Position numbers and translations under genes: made by a program
Origin: Caprimulgus europaeus
Taxonomy: Eukaryota; Chordata; Aves; Caprimulgiformes; Caprimulgidae
Assembly (NCBI GenBank): GCA_907165065.1
Contig: OU015524.1
Span: 30,504,795-30,568,794 of the forward strand
Direction of reading: 5' to 3'
DNA length: 64,000 nt
Notes under the pieces: generated by a model
Databases searched by the model: none
What the model saw: the letters and a program-made list of their open reading frames with translations, nothing else
What the model was told of the DNA's origin: nothing
Part shown: positions 1-11,800 of the stretch, piece by piece
Layout: every line of letters begins with the position of its first letter
Numbering within the stretch: the first letter of the stretch is position 1

Positions 1-3000
1 AGAGCAAGTTCAAAAGGTCTTTGCTGGAAGTGTGAAAATCTCCAAGTGGAGTGAAGCCACCAACCAGGATGTCTCCCACACCACCTCCTGGTAGGCCCTA
101 CCACAGAACAATGTAACCTGCACAGATATTCTACTGTTCAGCTGCTTCAATTTATACTCAAATTATGCTGACAGTTTTGTGACCTGGGGAACAAAGAGAT
201 GTTTTAAAGCAACTTTGTAGGTCGCTCTTACCTGTATTCAGAAACCTTGGCCCATTGATTCCTTGCCTGTTTGCACCTAAGTTTCCTTCTAAAACTTAGC
301 AAGATGAAATAATTCAACCCTGCTTGTGCTGGTGTCAGGCACCTGAGTTACACATCATTTTGTGTAGCCTCTTTCTAACTACGTGTGACTTCTGCAAATG
401 AAAAGTGCTACATCAATGCTGAAAACTGGTCTTCCACGTTGAATTGTGGCAGGCACCGTCTGCCAGTATTGCAGCGCAGTGCGCAGTCGCAGGGACTGAG
501 CACTGAAAATACAAACCTGGAATGTATTGGTGTGGCATTAACTAGGTTTCAACCCAATCTTTTCCTAATGTTGCTGTAGCCTGAAAAACTATGCAAATGC
601 ATTGCTGATGAAGAAAGGAGGGATAATGAAACAAGTCCAGACAACAGAACCGCCAGCTCACATTAGTCTTCTGCCACAGTGAAATAAACCAGATTGTTCA
701 GACAAAAGAGGCACAAATGAAGGTCTCATCGGGAATATAGCTGCTTGAATAGGAACGGCTCTAATCTCAGCAGTGCCACAAATCCCCTTTGAGAAAATGA
801 ATTTTGGAACACTTTAAATTTTTAACTGTTTTTTTCAGTTTCCATGGAACAGCACTAAGCCTGAGGCCACTCTAATAACATTCCTGGCTTGCCCTGCTGT
901 AACAATCTGTAAAAACTCATCCAGTCAGATGATTTGGGTTTTAATATCAAGTTGCTTTGGAGAACATTCATGGTTGGAAGTGCATAATGTGTTTTATTAT
1001 TGCTGGAAAAAAAAAAAAAAAAAGAAGCTAGAAGTGGTTTGCTTTTGCCCATTGGGGAACTCTGGTTTGTTATTACATTCTATGCAATGATAATTAATGA
1101 CTCCACAACCAGCACTAAAAAAGTGTTCCCTGGCTAAAATTTTCAAAAGTAACTAATGATTTGGCATTTCTTTGCTTTTATGTGTTCAGTTTGAAATACC
1201 TTGCAGAGGGACCTGGTTTTCAAAAAATGCTAAACACTGACTTCCTGCAAATCGTCTGCCTTCCTCTTGAAACCTTCAGACCCTGTCATTTTAAGGTCAT
1301 GGTAGATACTGTTTACTGGTAACAAAAGAGAAGTATGTCAATTCACAAATTAGTAATAGAGCACCAGAGTAGATCACAATTAAATCAATTTCAAAGGAAA
1401 ATATTTTAAAATACCTTCCTTGCACCTACAAGAACAGACTTCTAGACTCTTGGGATGACTGGAAGCTACTTAATGAACAAGCATGTAAGCAAAAGAGGGT
1501 AGGCTAGGGACCGGTTCTAGCAGTTGTTTTGTATTACTCAGTAAAAGAAAGATCAAGACCACATTCTACAGTGTTGGGTGGTGCTTGGACATGTCAGAGT
1601 ACTTTTGAATGTCACTGTATGCATTGCGCCTGCCTGAAGCCGTCCTGGAGCCTGGCTGTCCTTTGCTCAGCAGGAGGAATCACTATTAACACTTGTGCAA
1701 AGTGGGGAAGCTGCAACTGAATCAGAAAGCTGTGTTTCAGCCTTGGTGTCAATGCTTTATTCAAGGTACACAAAAATGGAGAAAGGAGTATCATAGATGT
1801 TCTTATTTCATCCATCCAAGTGACTCAGCTTTAGAAAAATGCAGAAAGGCTTCTAGGTCTTCCCCCAGCTCAGCTGCCCTGGAGCAGGCAGAAGAAAGCA
1901 AAGGACTGAAGGAGAAAGCAAGTAACTGCTTCCAAGCTTTTCTTCCACCACAGTGATGATTACACCACGATGTCCTTATTTCATGCCCCTTTACTTCCAG
2001 CCATGTTCAGTTAGCCCTATGTCTCCCCAGCTTGGTTTCAGCCATTGAAGCAGCCTTGCCTTTTCTTCAAAGGGCAGTCCCTGGCCAGGGCAGGTGTGCT
2101 GGACGTTCAGGTCAACATTTCAAACTATATTTATTTTCTGATACCTGAAGTTCTCACATTTTTAAATGCAAATTTGCCTCCTATTCATTTGGGCAAGACA
2201 CAACTTTTGGTCCTGTAAAATTAACAATGAGTATGCTTGCAAACAACCAGATCACTGTGCCGCAGCTGATTTTACATGCAAGCAAAACTGTCAGAGGTCA
2301 GCGAAGGCAAAGCACAGGGTAGAAGTACCCTAGCACAGGAAGGTCCTACACTGTAGCTGCACCGTGGTTCTCACAGACACACACGCCTCTGGGCACAAGG
2401 CAGGGATGCTGGGTCTGCAGAGAAGGCTGTTTGCTACGCCAGCCAGAACTGAAAGGGCACTATTGTGCTTTGCTGAACTACAATTCGATTTTACAGCTCC
2501 TGACCTGCTAACTGAGGTTTGGTATGTGACCGATGCTGCTGCTAGGAGTGAGGGGAGAACATGTGCCTTGACTAACTTCATCAAACTTTATGAAGTTCTG
2601 TTTGGAATTAAAAAGTTTTATTTAAGGTCTGTGTCTTCTTTTACTTTCTCAGAATTGCTCTAAGCTGCAGAGAGGATAAAGTCTGGAGAAGGGAGTGGGA
2701 GAAGGTGCTCGGCGCCAGAGCTGCGGAGCTTGCCACGGTCAGGCAATTTTTCACACAGAACCAGGATCAGTCCGGGACAGGCTGAGAAGCAACAATACAG
2801 CAGAGCTGGGCTAGGGAAACGCAGTTAGTGTGTGGTAGCTCAGGACTGGTGAAGCAACCATGGTGTTTGATAGCACAGAAAGTGGGCAGTGTCACCCAGG
2901 AGTGGCAGGCTGAGGGCCCTGTGCACGGCATGCCCCGCAGTGCTGAGCTGCACTGTTGGCAGCACACACAGGAGCTGGCGGCATGCCTGGGAAATAAACA

Positions 3001-4018
3001 TCAGAAGATGAAAGGAGGCCAATGTGGGAGGTAGCAACCTGCTCGGTTTCCAGCCTCTGATCACCTTCTTTCAAGCCCTATTTCTTCACAGTGTCCCCCT
3101 GTGCTCCTGCAATGAATGGATCATTGCCCTCCATGGGGAAAATGAATTGCCTTATGAAAAAAGGGATTGCCCAAATGTTTTCTGAGAAGGGCTTTGCATT
3201 CAGGGGTGTGTGCACATCCTGAGAAAAAAGGTAATCTGATTTTTTTTAATAGACTCATTGCAGCCGCATAGTCTGGAGCATCCGCAGCTGCCGATGGCTT
3301 TCTCATTTCCCTCCGAATCTGACTGAAACAGCTCTTTACGATGTTCACACCAGCATCTTAGTACAGAAATACCACAGCAAGTAGCATCATGCTTTGAGGT
3401 CTTGGTGTTGGTCTCTTGCACCAATACTTCCTCCCAAAATCTAAGTAGATCCCACAGCTGTGCAGGTGAGGCTGGTGAAGCCTGGGGATGATAACCAGGA
3501 GTCGCACAGTCTCCACTCTGGCTACAGCCTAGCTCTTCTGGTATTAGGAAATTTTCTTCTTGATTATAGAAAGTAGCAGCCTATTTTCTTTAATTTCCTC
3601 TATCCCATTATTATATCCCCAAAATGAAACATATGGTAGTAAGAACAAAGCAGTTGATTATTTCCCTCTATTTGTTTACTAGTTCTTTGCCAGAGTAGCA
3701 GACCAGAATGGCAGGTGCTTTCATTAGATGAAGAAGACTGTCACTGAACCTTAACTCTGACAAAAATAGTAACATCAATAGGATTTGCTCTATGAATAAG
3801 AAGAGATATAGCAAATCTGGGGTTTTATGTTACTAAAACTTTATACTTCTGAGAAGTTAGTAAGTATCTAGCATAAAAATACTTATGACATACTAGAAAT
3901 CAAAATTAATGCTAGTTTGCTACAGAATTAAAATGAGACAGCCTACAAGTTGAAGTTAAAACTGACTTATGGAACTTTTATACAAGTGGAGGCAGTACTG
4001 GGTAACTGCAGAAAAGAT
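1..4018. other. Intergenic DNA upstream of SOCS5, no gene recognised
   Basis: This stretch is AT-rich and broken by frequent stops in all frames; the longest open frames are about 100 codons or less and resemble no family I know. A 17-base A run lies at 1007-1023. In human the gene upstream of SOCS5 is CRIPT, but its short zinc-binding coding sequence is not visible here, so at most an unrecognisable non-coding end of a neighbour could be present. Nothing else can be supported. Confidence 0.6.
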
Positions 4019-4573
4019 TGTTGTGGTTTAACCCCAGCAGCAACTAAGCACCACACAGCCACTTGCTGGGGAGAGAATCAGAAAGGTAAAGGTGAGAAAA
4101 CTTGTGGGTTGAGATAAAGACAGTTTAATGGGTAAGGCAAAGTAAAACAAGGAATTCATTCACTCCTTCCCATGGGCAGGCAGGTGTTCAGCCATCTCCA
4201 GGAAAGCCGGGCTCCATCATGTGTAAAGGTTGCTTGGGAAGCCAAATGCCATCACTCCAAACATTATCCCTCTTCCTTCTTCTTCCACCAGCTTAGTATT
4301 GCTGAGCATGATGCCACACAGTATGGAACATTCCTTGGGTCAGCAGGGGTCAGCTGTCCTGACTGTGTCCCCTCCCAACTTTTTGTGCACCCCCAGCCTC
4401 CTCGCTGGCAGAGCAGTGCGAGATGCAGAAAAGGCCTTGACTGTGTGTAAGCAGTACTCAGCAATAACTAAAACATCTCTGCATTATCAACACTGTTTTC
4501 AGCACAAATACAAAATATAGCCCCATAGTAGCTACTGCCAAGAAAATTAACTCTATCCCAGCCAAAACTAGCA
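4019..4573 (-). mobile_element. Solo LTR of an avian endogenous retrovirus
   Basis: Read on the minus strand the element starts TGCTAGTTTTGG and ends AACCACAACA, so it has the TG...CA ends of an LTR and is about 555 bp long. An ATTAAA polyadenylation signal (plus-strand TTTAAT, 4124-4129) lies in the last quarter, as expected for the R region. The sequence is a type I recall as abundant in neoavian genomes and not typical of chicken. No gag, pol or env sequence and no second LTR flank it, so it is a solo LTR left by recombination. I could not find a clean target-site duplication, so the ends may be a few bases off. It cannot code for protein. Family assignment is from memory and should be treated as provisional. 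Confidence 0.75.
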
Positions 4574-4630
4574 TGAAGTGATGTTTCTGAAGCAAAAGCT
4601 CTCAGGTGATGTGGTGATATTAAATGCGAC

Positions 4631-5365
4631 AGAATGGTAGAGGTTGTAAGGGACCCCTGGAGGTCTTCTCGTCCAACCTACCCCAGTCATGGAGGATCAG
4701 ATAGAGCTGGCTGCCCAGGACCATGTCCAGATGCCTTGAATATCTCCAAGGATGGAGACTCCACAATCTCCCTTGGCAGCCTGTTCCAGTGCTTGGCCAC
4801 TGTCACTGTGAAAAAGTATTTCCTGATGTTCAGGCAGAACATCCTGTGTTTTAGTTTGTGCCTATTGCCTCTGGTCTTGTCACTGAGGCACCACTGTAAA
4901 GAGCCTGGCTCTCTCCTCTTTACAGCTCCCCTTCAGACATGTATGTACATTCATAAGATCCCCTGAGGGGATCTTCTCCAGGCTAAACAGTTAGGGCTCT
5001 TCCAGCCTCTCCTCACAGGAGAGATGCTCCAAACCCTTAATCACCATAGTGACCTGCTGTTGGACTCTCTCCAGTAGCTCTGCATCTCCCTTGTACTGGG
5101 GAGCCCAGAACTGGACACGGTACTGCAGGTGTGGCCTGACCAGTGCATAGCAGGGGGTCAGGATCACCTCCTTCAACTTGCTGGCAACACTCCTGATGCA
5201 GCTCAGGATAGCACTAGCCTTCTCTGTGGCAAGGGCACATTCTCGGCTCACAGTTTGGTGTCCACCAGGACCCTTAGCCCAGTCAGCCCCCAGCAGGTAC
5301 TGGTGCCCAAGGCTGTTTCTCTCCACGTGCAGGACTTTGCATTTCCCCTTGTTGAACTGTTAGAC
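4631..5365 (-). mobile_element. 5'-truncated CR1 LINE with decayed ORF2 end
   Basis: The plus strand starts with the reverse complement of a CR1 3' end (agaatggtagaggttgtaag...) and continues through the standard CR1 tail. On the minus strand 4991-5326 translates to the C-terminal part of the CR1 ORF2 product, with the recognisable stretches LVRPHLQY and [11 protein letters not shown] followed by IKGLEHLS and EERL. Only the 3' end of the LINE is present, as is normal for CR1, which is usually truncated at the 5' end during target-primed insertion. Stops and frame changes show it is dead. It inserted in the same orientation as the neighbouring older CR1 at 5690-6350. Confidence 0.9.
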
Positions 5366-5689
5366 TAATTAGGTCCTAGCTAGGCTGGCTCTGTATTTAT
5401 TTGCCTGTTGTTACTACTTGTTAGCTCATTCTTTCTTGTACTATTCATGTAGGGCTGCCAAGCGGCAATTTAGCTGCATCTGTGCTGGCTGCACATGAAT
5501 CCTTCATGAGTGCTACCCTGTTCTAGAAATGTAAATTCACACACTGGCCTCATCAGTATCATTCTGAGTGCAACTAACGTCAGTGATGTATGTTTCATTA
5601 TATATTTCATCCTCCTCCAAGGTGCAGAATTGCTTATACAGGGTATTATTTAATCCCTGGGGTTTTTGCTGGTAATGTACATGCGAGGC
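5366..5689. other. Unique-looking spacer between two CR1 copies
   Basis: AT-rich sequence with no recognised gene, repeat or motif. It separates two minus-strand CR1 fragments that differ in divergence. Confidence 0.5.
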
Positions 5690-6350
5690 TGTGTTCTGTA
5701 TGCAGAAGTATTCTGAAGCTGCCTCTTCTCCAAGCTGAATGAGGCCCGTTACCTCAGCCTCTCCTCACAGGACAAGTGCTGCAGCCTCCCCTGGACAACC
5801 TGGTGGCCTCCGCTGAACTTGCTACAGTTTGTTGTGATTTTTCTTGCATTCGGGAACCCAAAACCGAACATACTTTTCTAGAGGTGGCTGAGTTGAAACA
5901 GAAAAACACTTTCTGCAGCCTACAGGCTATGCTTCTGGTGGTACAAGGCAGGACGCCCTCGGCCTCCTTTGCTGCCAGGACACACTGCTGGCTAGTGGCC
6001 AGCTTGCTGTCCATGAAGACCCCATGTCTCTTCCTGCAAAGCTGCTTCCCAGCTGACCCATCTCCAGCCTGCATTGTTGCAGAGGGCTCTTCTCACGTGC
6101 TGGACTTGTTCAATTTCCTTGCATTTGTCCTGGCTGAATTTCATACCCTTCCTCTCAGGCCATTCTTCCAACCAGTCTACATCCCTTCAAATGGCATCTC
6201 TGTCCTCCAGCATGTCCACTGTCCCACTCTGGCATTACCGCAAACTTGATGGGCACACACTCCATCTCCTCAAAAGTCACTGAGAAGGATGTCAAATGGA
6301 ACTGCCCTCTGCTTGACACTGGCTTCCAGTAGAGTCCAACCCACTGACCT
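5690..6350 (-). mobile_element. Old, diverged CR1 LINE fragment
   Basis: The minus strand at 5754-6074 encodes a decayed copy of the CR1 ORF2 C-terminal region; the stretch GVFMDSKLATSQQCVLAAKE matches the conserved CR1 segment with a SKL...SQQCALAAK pattern. The higher coordinates (about 6080-6350) correspond to the upstream part of the element, which on the plus strand reads like the usual antisense CR1 text (ttcatacccttcctctcagg, then a segment near the RT end). It is more diverged than the copy at 4631-5365 and both ends are vague. It is not functional. Confidence 0.75.
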
Positions 6351-6815
6351 CTGATGATCTGTGTTTTTCCCACCTAACTGTCCACTCTCTGTACTGTAGT
6401 GTCCCAGTTTGTCTGCTAGATGCAGAAAAACGAGATGTGCTCTATTACCTGGAATACCAAGTTGACTTTTTGTACTGGTGCATCCACAAGCAATTCCTTT
6501 GTCTGAAGTGATCAAATGTGCATCATCTGTCCGGCAGCCAAGCGATGAGTTTGGTCCCCAGAATACGGAGGAAGGGAAAGGAGAGGAAACTGTTTTGAAT
6601 GGGGTATTACTTGCTTCCAACAATACCCACGTGTCGTCAGGAGCCTCGATTTGTAAGTTCCTGCAGCTTTCAAGGAACCGCTTGACTTCTCCAAATGGAA
6701 CGTCAGGGCAGCTGGAGGCGTTACCTAAACGCGCAGCGGGTGTGCCAGCCAGGCCGCCACCTCTAGCACAGGAAAATCACGCACTCTGACCACGCTGGGA
6801 AGCTTTTCAGGAGCT
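6351..6815. other. Distal upstream region of the SOCS5 promoter
   Basis: Moderate GC content, no recognised gene or repeat. Density of CpG rises sharply from about 6800, which marks the start of the island. Confidence 0.45.
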
Positions 6816-7278
6816 TTTCAGGGCGAGCAGTGCGGCGGCGGGGAGCAAGCCGGGCCCGCATGGCCGGCAGGCTCCAGCTGCCCCCAGCCCCGGCCCGGGC
6901 CCGCGCTCGGGGGGGTTGCGGGGGCCAGGCGAGGCACCGCCTCCCTGGGGCTGTCCCGCACGACCAGGGCGGCCGGGCACGTCCCAACTGGCGCCCGCGG
7001 GGCGTCTCTCGGCCTCCGCTCCGGGGAGAAGCGCCGGGGGCGGCATCCGCCGGCTCGCCCCTGCCGGCCACCGCCGATCCAGCCCTGTCGTGAGTGTCCC
7101 GGGTGAATTTCAGCCCCGCTGAGGCTTCTGCACGCTGCAGGCGCGCCAGGGGCCGGCGGCCGAGCCCCGCTCCGGTAAGGCGAGGCGGGGCCGAACCACT
7201 CGGCCCGCCCCGCGCCGGCAGCCCCCACCACCCCATCCCCGTCCCCCTCCCCCGCCGCTTCCTCCCGTCGGCCCCCGC

Positions 7279-7284
7279 CACGTG
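7279..7284. promoter_or_regulatory. CACGTG E-box
   Basis: A perfect palindromic CACGTG followed by AC (CACGTGAC), the form favoured by USF and MITF/TFE-type bHLH-zip factors. It lies about 200 bp upstream of the CCAAT pair in the CpG island. Function is inferred from the motif only. Confidence 0.5.
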
Positions 7285-7318
7285 ACCCAGCCCCTCCCCG
7301 CGCCCCTCGCCCGAACCC

Positions 7319-7379
7319 AAAATGGCCGCCGGAGAGCCCATTCCCAGATTGGGTGTCGTGCCCGACTCCAAGATGGTGG
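7319..7379 (+). promoter_or_regulatory. Two YY1-like motifs
   Basis: AAAATGGCCGCC (7319-7330) and CCAAGATGGTGG (7368-7379) each resemble the YY1 core AAGATGGCGGC, which is often found near starts of TATA-less CpG island promoters. Both carry one or more mismatches to the best consensus, so binding is plausible, not certain. Confidence 0.4.
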
Positions 7380-7474
7380 TCAATGGAGGCTAGCCGGAGA
7401 CAGCCTAGCGGGTCAGTCCGAACGCTGCGGCCCGGTAGGCTGGGCGATGCCCCGCCCCAGCCAGTCTGCCGCTC

Positions 7475-7514
7475 CCATTGGCGCGGCGGAGGGTCAGGGC
7501 CGTTCTCATTGGCT
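7475..7514 (-). promoter_or_regulatory. Paired CCAAT boxes (NF-Y type), 31 bp apart
   Basis: Two ATTGG pentamers (CCAAT on the minus strand) at 7477-7481 and 7508-7512 are in the same orientation and 31 bp apart, about three helical turns. The second, TCATTGGCT, fits the extended NF-Y consensus fully; the first, CCATTGGCG, nearly so. They lie roughly 50-150 bp before the presumed start region of SOCS5 exon 1, the normal position for NF-Y in TATA-less promoters. Confidence 0.6.
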
Positions 7515-7559
7515 GGCGAGGTGTCGCTCCCGCTCTCTCCGCTCCGGGCCCGGGGAACT

Positions 7560-7727
7560 ATTTTCCATTCGGCGGAGGGGGGCCGGGGAGGGGGCTCCGC
7601 TGATCGCTCTGTCCGCGCCGAGCGGCAGGCGGCGGGCCCGGGCGGGGCGGCGGAGAAGGAGGATGCTGCGGCCGTTGGGGCCGCCGGGACGGCGCTGAGG
7701 CGTCGCTGTCCCCGCCGCGGCGCAGCG
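7560..7727 (+). other. SOCS5: SOCS5 exon 1 (5' UTR); 5' end approximate
   Basis: The right edge is a strong splice donor, gcagcg|gtaggt, with GT at 7728-7729. The left edge is a guess: the transcription start should lie downstream of the CCAAT pair, somewhere between about 7540 and 7620. The exon is non-coding with respect to SOCS5, whose frame is complete in the next exon. It contains an 11-codon upstream ORF at 7663-7698. The exon is GC-rich and likely to form strong RNA structure. A transcript 5' end map would settle the start. Confidence 0.6.
7663..7698 (+). CDS. Possible 11-codon upstream ORF in SOCS5 exon 1
   Basis: ATG at 7663 has A at -3 and C at +4, an adequate start context, and is followed by codons for MLRPLGPPGRR and a TGA. 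It would lie in the 5' leader if transcription begins upstream of 7663. The main SOCS5 ATG has T at -3, a weaker context, so an upstream ORF could reduce its translation. Coding of a functional peptide is unlikely; any role would be regulatory. Confidence 0.3.
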   Translation: MLRPLGPPGRR

Positions 7728-8788
7728 GTAGGTGCCTCTCGGTCGGGGCTCGGGCTCGGCGGACGGGACCTGCGCCGCTCGCCCCCCGGCGGCGGGAGGC
7801 GGCCGCTCCCCGCCCCGGCCCCGCTGCTGTCCGCCGAGGCCGAGGCTCCGCGAGGGAAGCGGGGAGCTGCCGCCGTCTCCCGGCCGCAGGCAGTCAGCGC
7901 CCGAGGGAGCCGGGGGAAGGGACGGGGCCGGGCGAGTGAGGGGAGGGCTCGGGATCGGCTGCGGACCGCCGCCGCGGGGCTCGGCCGGGCCGGGGCGCAG
8001 CGGGGTGCCCGTGGGGGAGAAGGCCGCCCCAGGGCGGGAGGGGGACATGGCGGAGTGGCAGCTCCGCTCGGTCCCGGCCGCCCTCCTGCGAGAGGCGGGG
8101 GAAGCCGGGGCTGGCGCTTGCAGCGAAGCCCGGCGGGCCGGGGGTTAAACCCGGCCCGAAGCCGGTGCCCGTACCCCGAGGCCGTCGGTGGTTCGGGGCT
8201 GGCGGGTGTCGGGCCGCTGGCGGGAGGGCAGCCCCGGGCTGCCGCTCCGCTCAGACTCCCCGGGGAATGTTGAAGGCGGTGCGGGAGCTGGGCTCGCTCG
8301 GCGGGTGCGCCGTGCCGCAGCTGGCACCGGGTCTGTCCGGGCGGAACTCGGCCGGGCTGAGCTGCCCGCAGAGCGCTGAGGGCAGGCAGCCGGCTGCCGA
8401 CCCCTGCCTTCAACATCGGGCTGGCCCCGGCCCCAGCGCGCCTCCAAGTTCGGAAGTCGTCTTCGTGCGCACCTAACGCAAAGTTATGAATGGTTTCTTG
8501 GAATTGTAGAAGCAGGAAATCGTGTTATTTCTGCTGTTGTTAACGTTGTAATTCAGTATTCGCACCGAATCGCAACAGCTTCATTCCGTGGAATACACTT
8601 CTGTCTCATCAGGTTTGTGTGTCATTTGAGCATGTATTCTTATGCACACAGGATGTACAAGAGCTACACTTCCATTCCCTGAATACTTACCCAACACTTC
8701 TCTCTTATTTCTTTTTCCTTGTCTCCTCTAAACCTTGTTGAAGTTTTCTGCAATGTTTCTATGATTGTACGCTAGAAATTTTAGGCTA

Positions 8789-8804
8789 ATCATCATATGA
8801 TGAT
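8789..8804. repeat. 16-bp perfect palindrome
   Basis: ATCATCATATGATGAT is its own reverse complement. It lies just downstream of the CpG island, in intron 1. No function is implied by the sequence alone. Confidence 0.6.
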
Positions 8805-11800
8805 GTCCCATCAAGTGAGGTGTGATCCCTGACCATGCCACGCAAACCCTATGATGACAAATACAATGCTTTTCCACCGAAACTAATTCCCATATAGTTT
8901 GTGATCATGTTTGGTAAGAGTATGGCTTTTCTCACGTAAATGGCAACAACTTCAAGAGTGTTTTTGCTGGTGCAGTGTGCTTCTGTTGTTACAAGGAAAT
9001 ATTTTGGGGATAGATGTGGCCCAAGTGAACTATTTGCAGGGAGATTATATGAATGGAAAGTACTACTAAAGCTTTCTTTTATAAAACCTTTTTTGAAAGT
9101 AAACATGTTCCATAAATTTGCATGGAAGTTGACTAGTTCTCATTTTAAATTGGTCTGCCTTCTTCAGAAGACTGGTGAACTAAGTGTATGCATTGGGAAG
9201 ATGAGGTTGAAAATCCTGAGATATTTTTTGCCTGGCTTGAAAACATTATGCTGAAGATTAAACTGTGTTTTCATAGCTATCTAAATATTTCAAGTGCCTT
9301 AAATGCATTTGAGTATTCTGGTTTTTTTTGTACTCTATCTTAACATCTTTTGAGTAGTTATTTTTTTAAATTTAAATTTCCCTTAGAGATGAGCAGTTGC
9401 ATTTCAGAGGCACTTCCCCCCTGCCCCCTGAATAGCAAAAAAGACCCTTCTCTGGTTGCAAGTACCATAGTAAATATTTTACTTTGAAGTGTGTTATCAT
9501 TTAAAATGTAGCTTTAGAGTAGTTTCACTTTAATAATTTTATTAACATCATATGAGTTAAACCCCAGTACTGGAAGGAGATTGTTCAGTTGCCGGACCCT
9601 TTAATGTGAACTTTACAGAGTTGGTGTCTTAGTGTGCCTTTCTAGAATTGCTTTTATTTTTATTCTGGTATTATACAATGAGGGTGTAATTCTTAATTTC
9701 CTTTCATGTAAACTTGGTTAACTTCAGTTTTAGGGATGTTACTCCCTAATACAGTACTCTGACAAAAGAGACTTTTTAGTCCTCTTCCTCCCCACAAAGT
9801 GTATTTGTGCAACATTGGGATTGTAATTTATGGATGCCAGAAGTTTTGAGTCTAGTGAATTATTGAGGAGGATGGACTGTCCTTTCATAAGTGCATTTCA
9901 GGAAGGGAAGTTGGGGTTGTGTCACTGTGTAATGACCGTGGAGTACATCATAGCCCCCAAGTGCTGTTTGCCTTACTCGCTTAGAGCTCATCACTTTTCT
10001 TCCGAGTTCAAATCTTTCATGGGCTGCTGTGCATACAGATGACATTAGGGCAATTTTGTAGTTAAATTGTGTTATATCCATAGAAATCTTGAGGTGTGGT
10101 TCATACACCTAAAGATCTCCTGTCCTGCAGGTTTGTGCCATTAAAGGCTTCTTGATGCAGCCTTCAGGCAGCAAGAACATAACCCCTGTTACCTTGAATA
10201 TCCCCAGTTGATGAGGTTGCTGCAGTGAGATGTTGAAAGAAGGCAAGTTTCCAAATTAACAACCTCCTAATTAGTTCAGTTGTCAATCTGTAAATGAAGA
10301 TATTCAGGTGGACCTGCTGTCAAAGCAATAGCCTTAGGAATCATGTCTCTGTCAGAAGATATTTAATTACATCTTTTTTGGGGGGGATTTTGTACATTAA
10401 TAAGTATGGCAGAGTCCATTCTTTGTCAGTCCAAAGCAAACTACAAAAAAGAGAAAACAAAACAACTTTGAGACCTGACAGGGCTGAGCTGCTGAAATCT
10501 ATTCTGATTTTCCAGTTGGTCTAAATGCCTTGCATCAACTCTGGTTTCAGAATTGCATTAGCAGTACAACCAGCAAGTGAATTCAGGCAGCTGGGTAGCG
10601 TGCCATAGCTTGACATGACTTTGTATGAGAGCACTGGAAAAATGGTTGGGTTAGTCTTGGGAGGAATATTTAGAATTTCTTTTCTATTGCTCTTTTAATG
10701 ATGGCAGGTACATCTAAAAGAGAGCAGATGGAAGGGATTAGAAATCAACTGTGTTCTATTAGAAAGGGTTTTTTTTTTAAATCTTCTTTGAAACATGTGA
10801 AACCTGTTACTCTGCGGCAAGGTTCTTGAGAGATGACTGTTCATCGAATTTGGTGTGGCAATTCACACGTTTCCCTGATGAACTAATAACCTGAGGTGGT
10901 GGATCACTAATTTTTCTGGTCTCATTTATTATGTTTAAAGTTAAGTAAGATATGTATTTTAGTCTAATCAAAGGATAGTGATGATTGCTGTTAATAGTAA
11001 AGCACCTTGTCCTGTGATAGCCTATTGCTGAATAGCTCAGTTTTTGTTAGATACTTCATGGGATTCAGATGGGCTCCAAGTAACTTTCATAGAGTAGATT
11101 TGTCTATTCTTAAGACTTAGTTGAAGTGGGATGTTTCATTTACTGCCACAAATAGTGGAAACAAACATAAAATCTAAAGAGGATGCCATTTCTTCACTGA
11201 AATGTATGTTCCTGACTTTGTAGAATGAAAGAAAGAACTCTTGATGTAAAGTCTTCGCTATAAACTCCTAAAACATTGTTTCCTATTTCAAAATATTGGA
11301 ATAGGCTGGCTAGTTAAGTAATTCTTGAGTAGCTGTGTATTTCCTTGCCTCCTGTTTCCCCAGGAGCTATGCTTGGTAGTTTCTTCGACCTTAAGGGGAA
11401 ATGAGCACGTCGTATTTATGTTGTGGTATTTATGCCTTCAGGCTTCGTTAAGGCCACAAGGCTTGGTTGTGTTGAGCAGTAGGCAGTGCCTCCCCTCCAT
11501 CTAGGTGATCATGGCCTGCACTGTACTGAGATGCATGCTGTCTTCTAAAGATGTCTACCTAGTTGAGGAAAAAATGCTTTTTGATTTCTGGGCTTTGAGA
11601 TCAGAACAATTATCAACTTTTTGGATGCTGTTTACCTACGCATTAGTTTGAAACAAACATGCAATTGCTCCATTAAATAAGAAGTGTTCTGAAATGGTAT
11701 GTACTTGTGTGGTTTGGTTGTTTCGTGGCTCATTTTAATCTTCGAGCTATATCTAGTTAAAATATTGTATTTAAAGTTTAGTAAATGTATGCTATACCTT

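Larger units (their letters stand above)
6816..8460. promoter_or_regulatory. SOCS5: CpG island promoter of SOCS5
   Basis: GC content and CpG density jump abruptly above the AT-rich surroundings and fall again just after 8460. The island contains promoter-type motifs: a CACGTG E-box at 7279-7284, YY1-like ATGGCCGCC and AAGATGGTGG elements at about 7319-7330 and 7370-7379, and two reverse CCAAT boxes at 7477-7481 and 7508-7512. It precedes a splice donor at 7728 and sits at the 5' end of a gene whose coding exon starts 28 kb downstream, which is the usual arrangement for SOCS5 (non-coding exon 1 in an island). No TATA box is clear; a housekeeping-type dispersed start is likely. Several long open frames here, including one of over 500 codons on the minus strand, are by-products of the scarcity of AT-rich stop codons. 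Confidence 0.85.

Noticed and set aside
1007..1023. Poly(A) tail of a processed retrocopy
   Set aside because: No reading frame or mRNA-like sequence precedes the A run on either strand; it is more likely a simple homopolymer.
1..4018. 3' end of CRIPT, the expected upstream neighbour
   Set aside because: No stretch encodes the conserved cysteine-pair motifs of CRIPT in any frame that I could see.
6818..8416. 532-codon minus-strand open frame in the CpG island
   Set aside because: Composition is almost entirely Pro, Ala, Gly, Arg and Ser, as expected when GC-rich DNA lacks stop codons; other long frames overlap it on both strands and no domain is visible.
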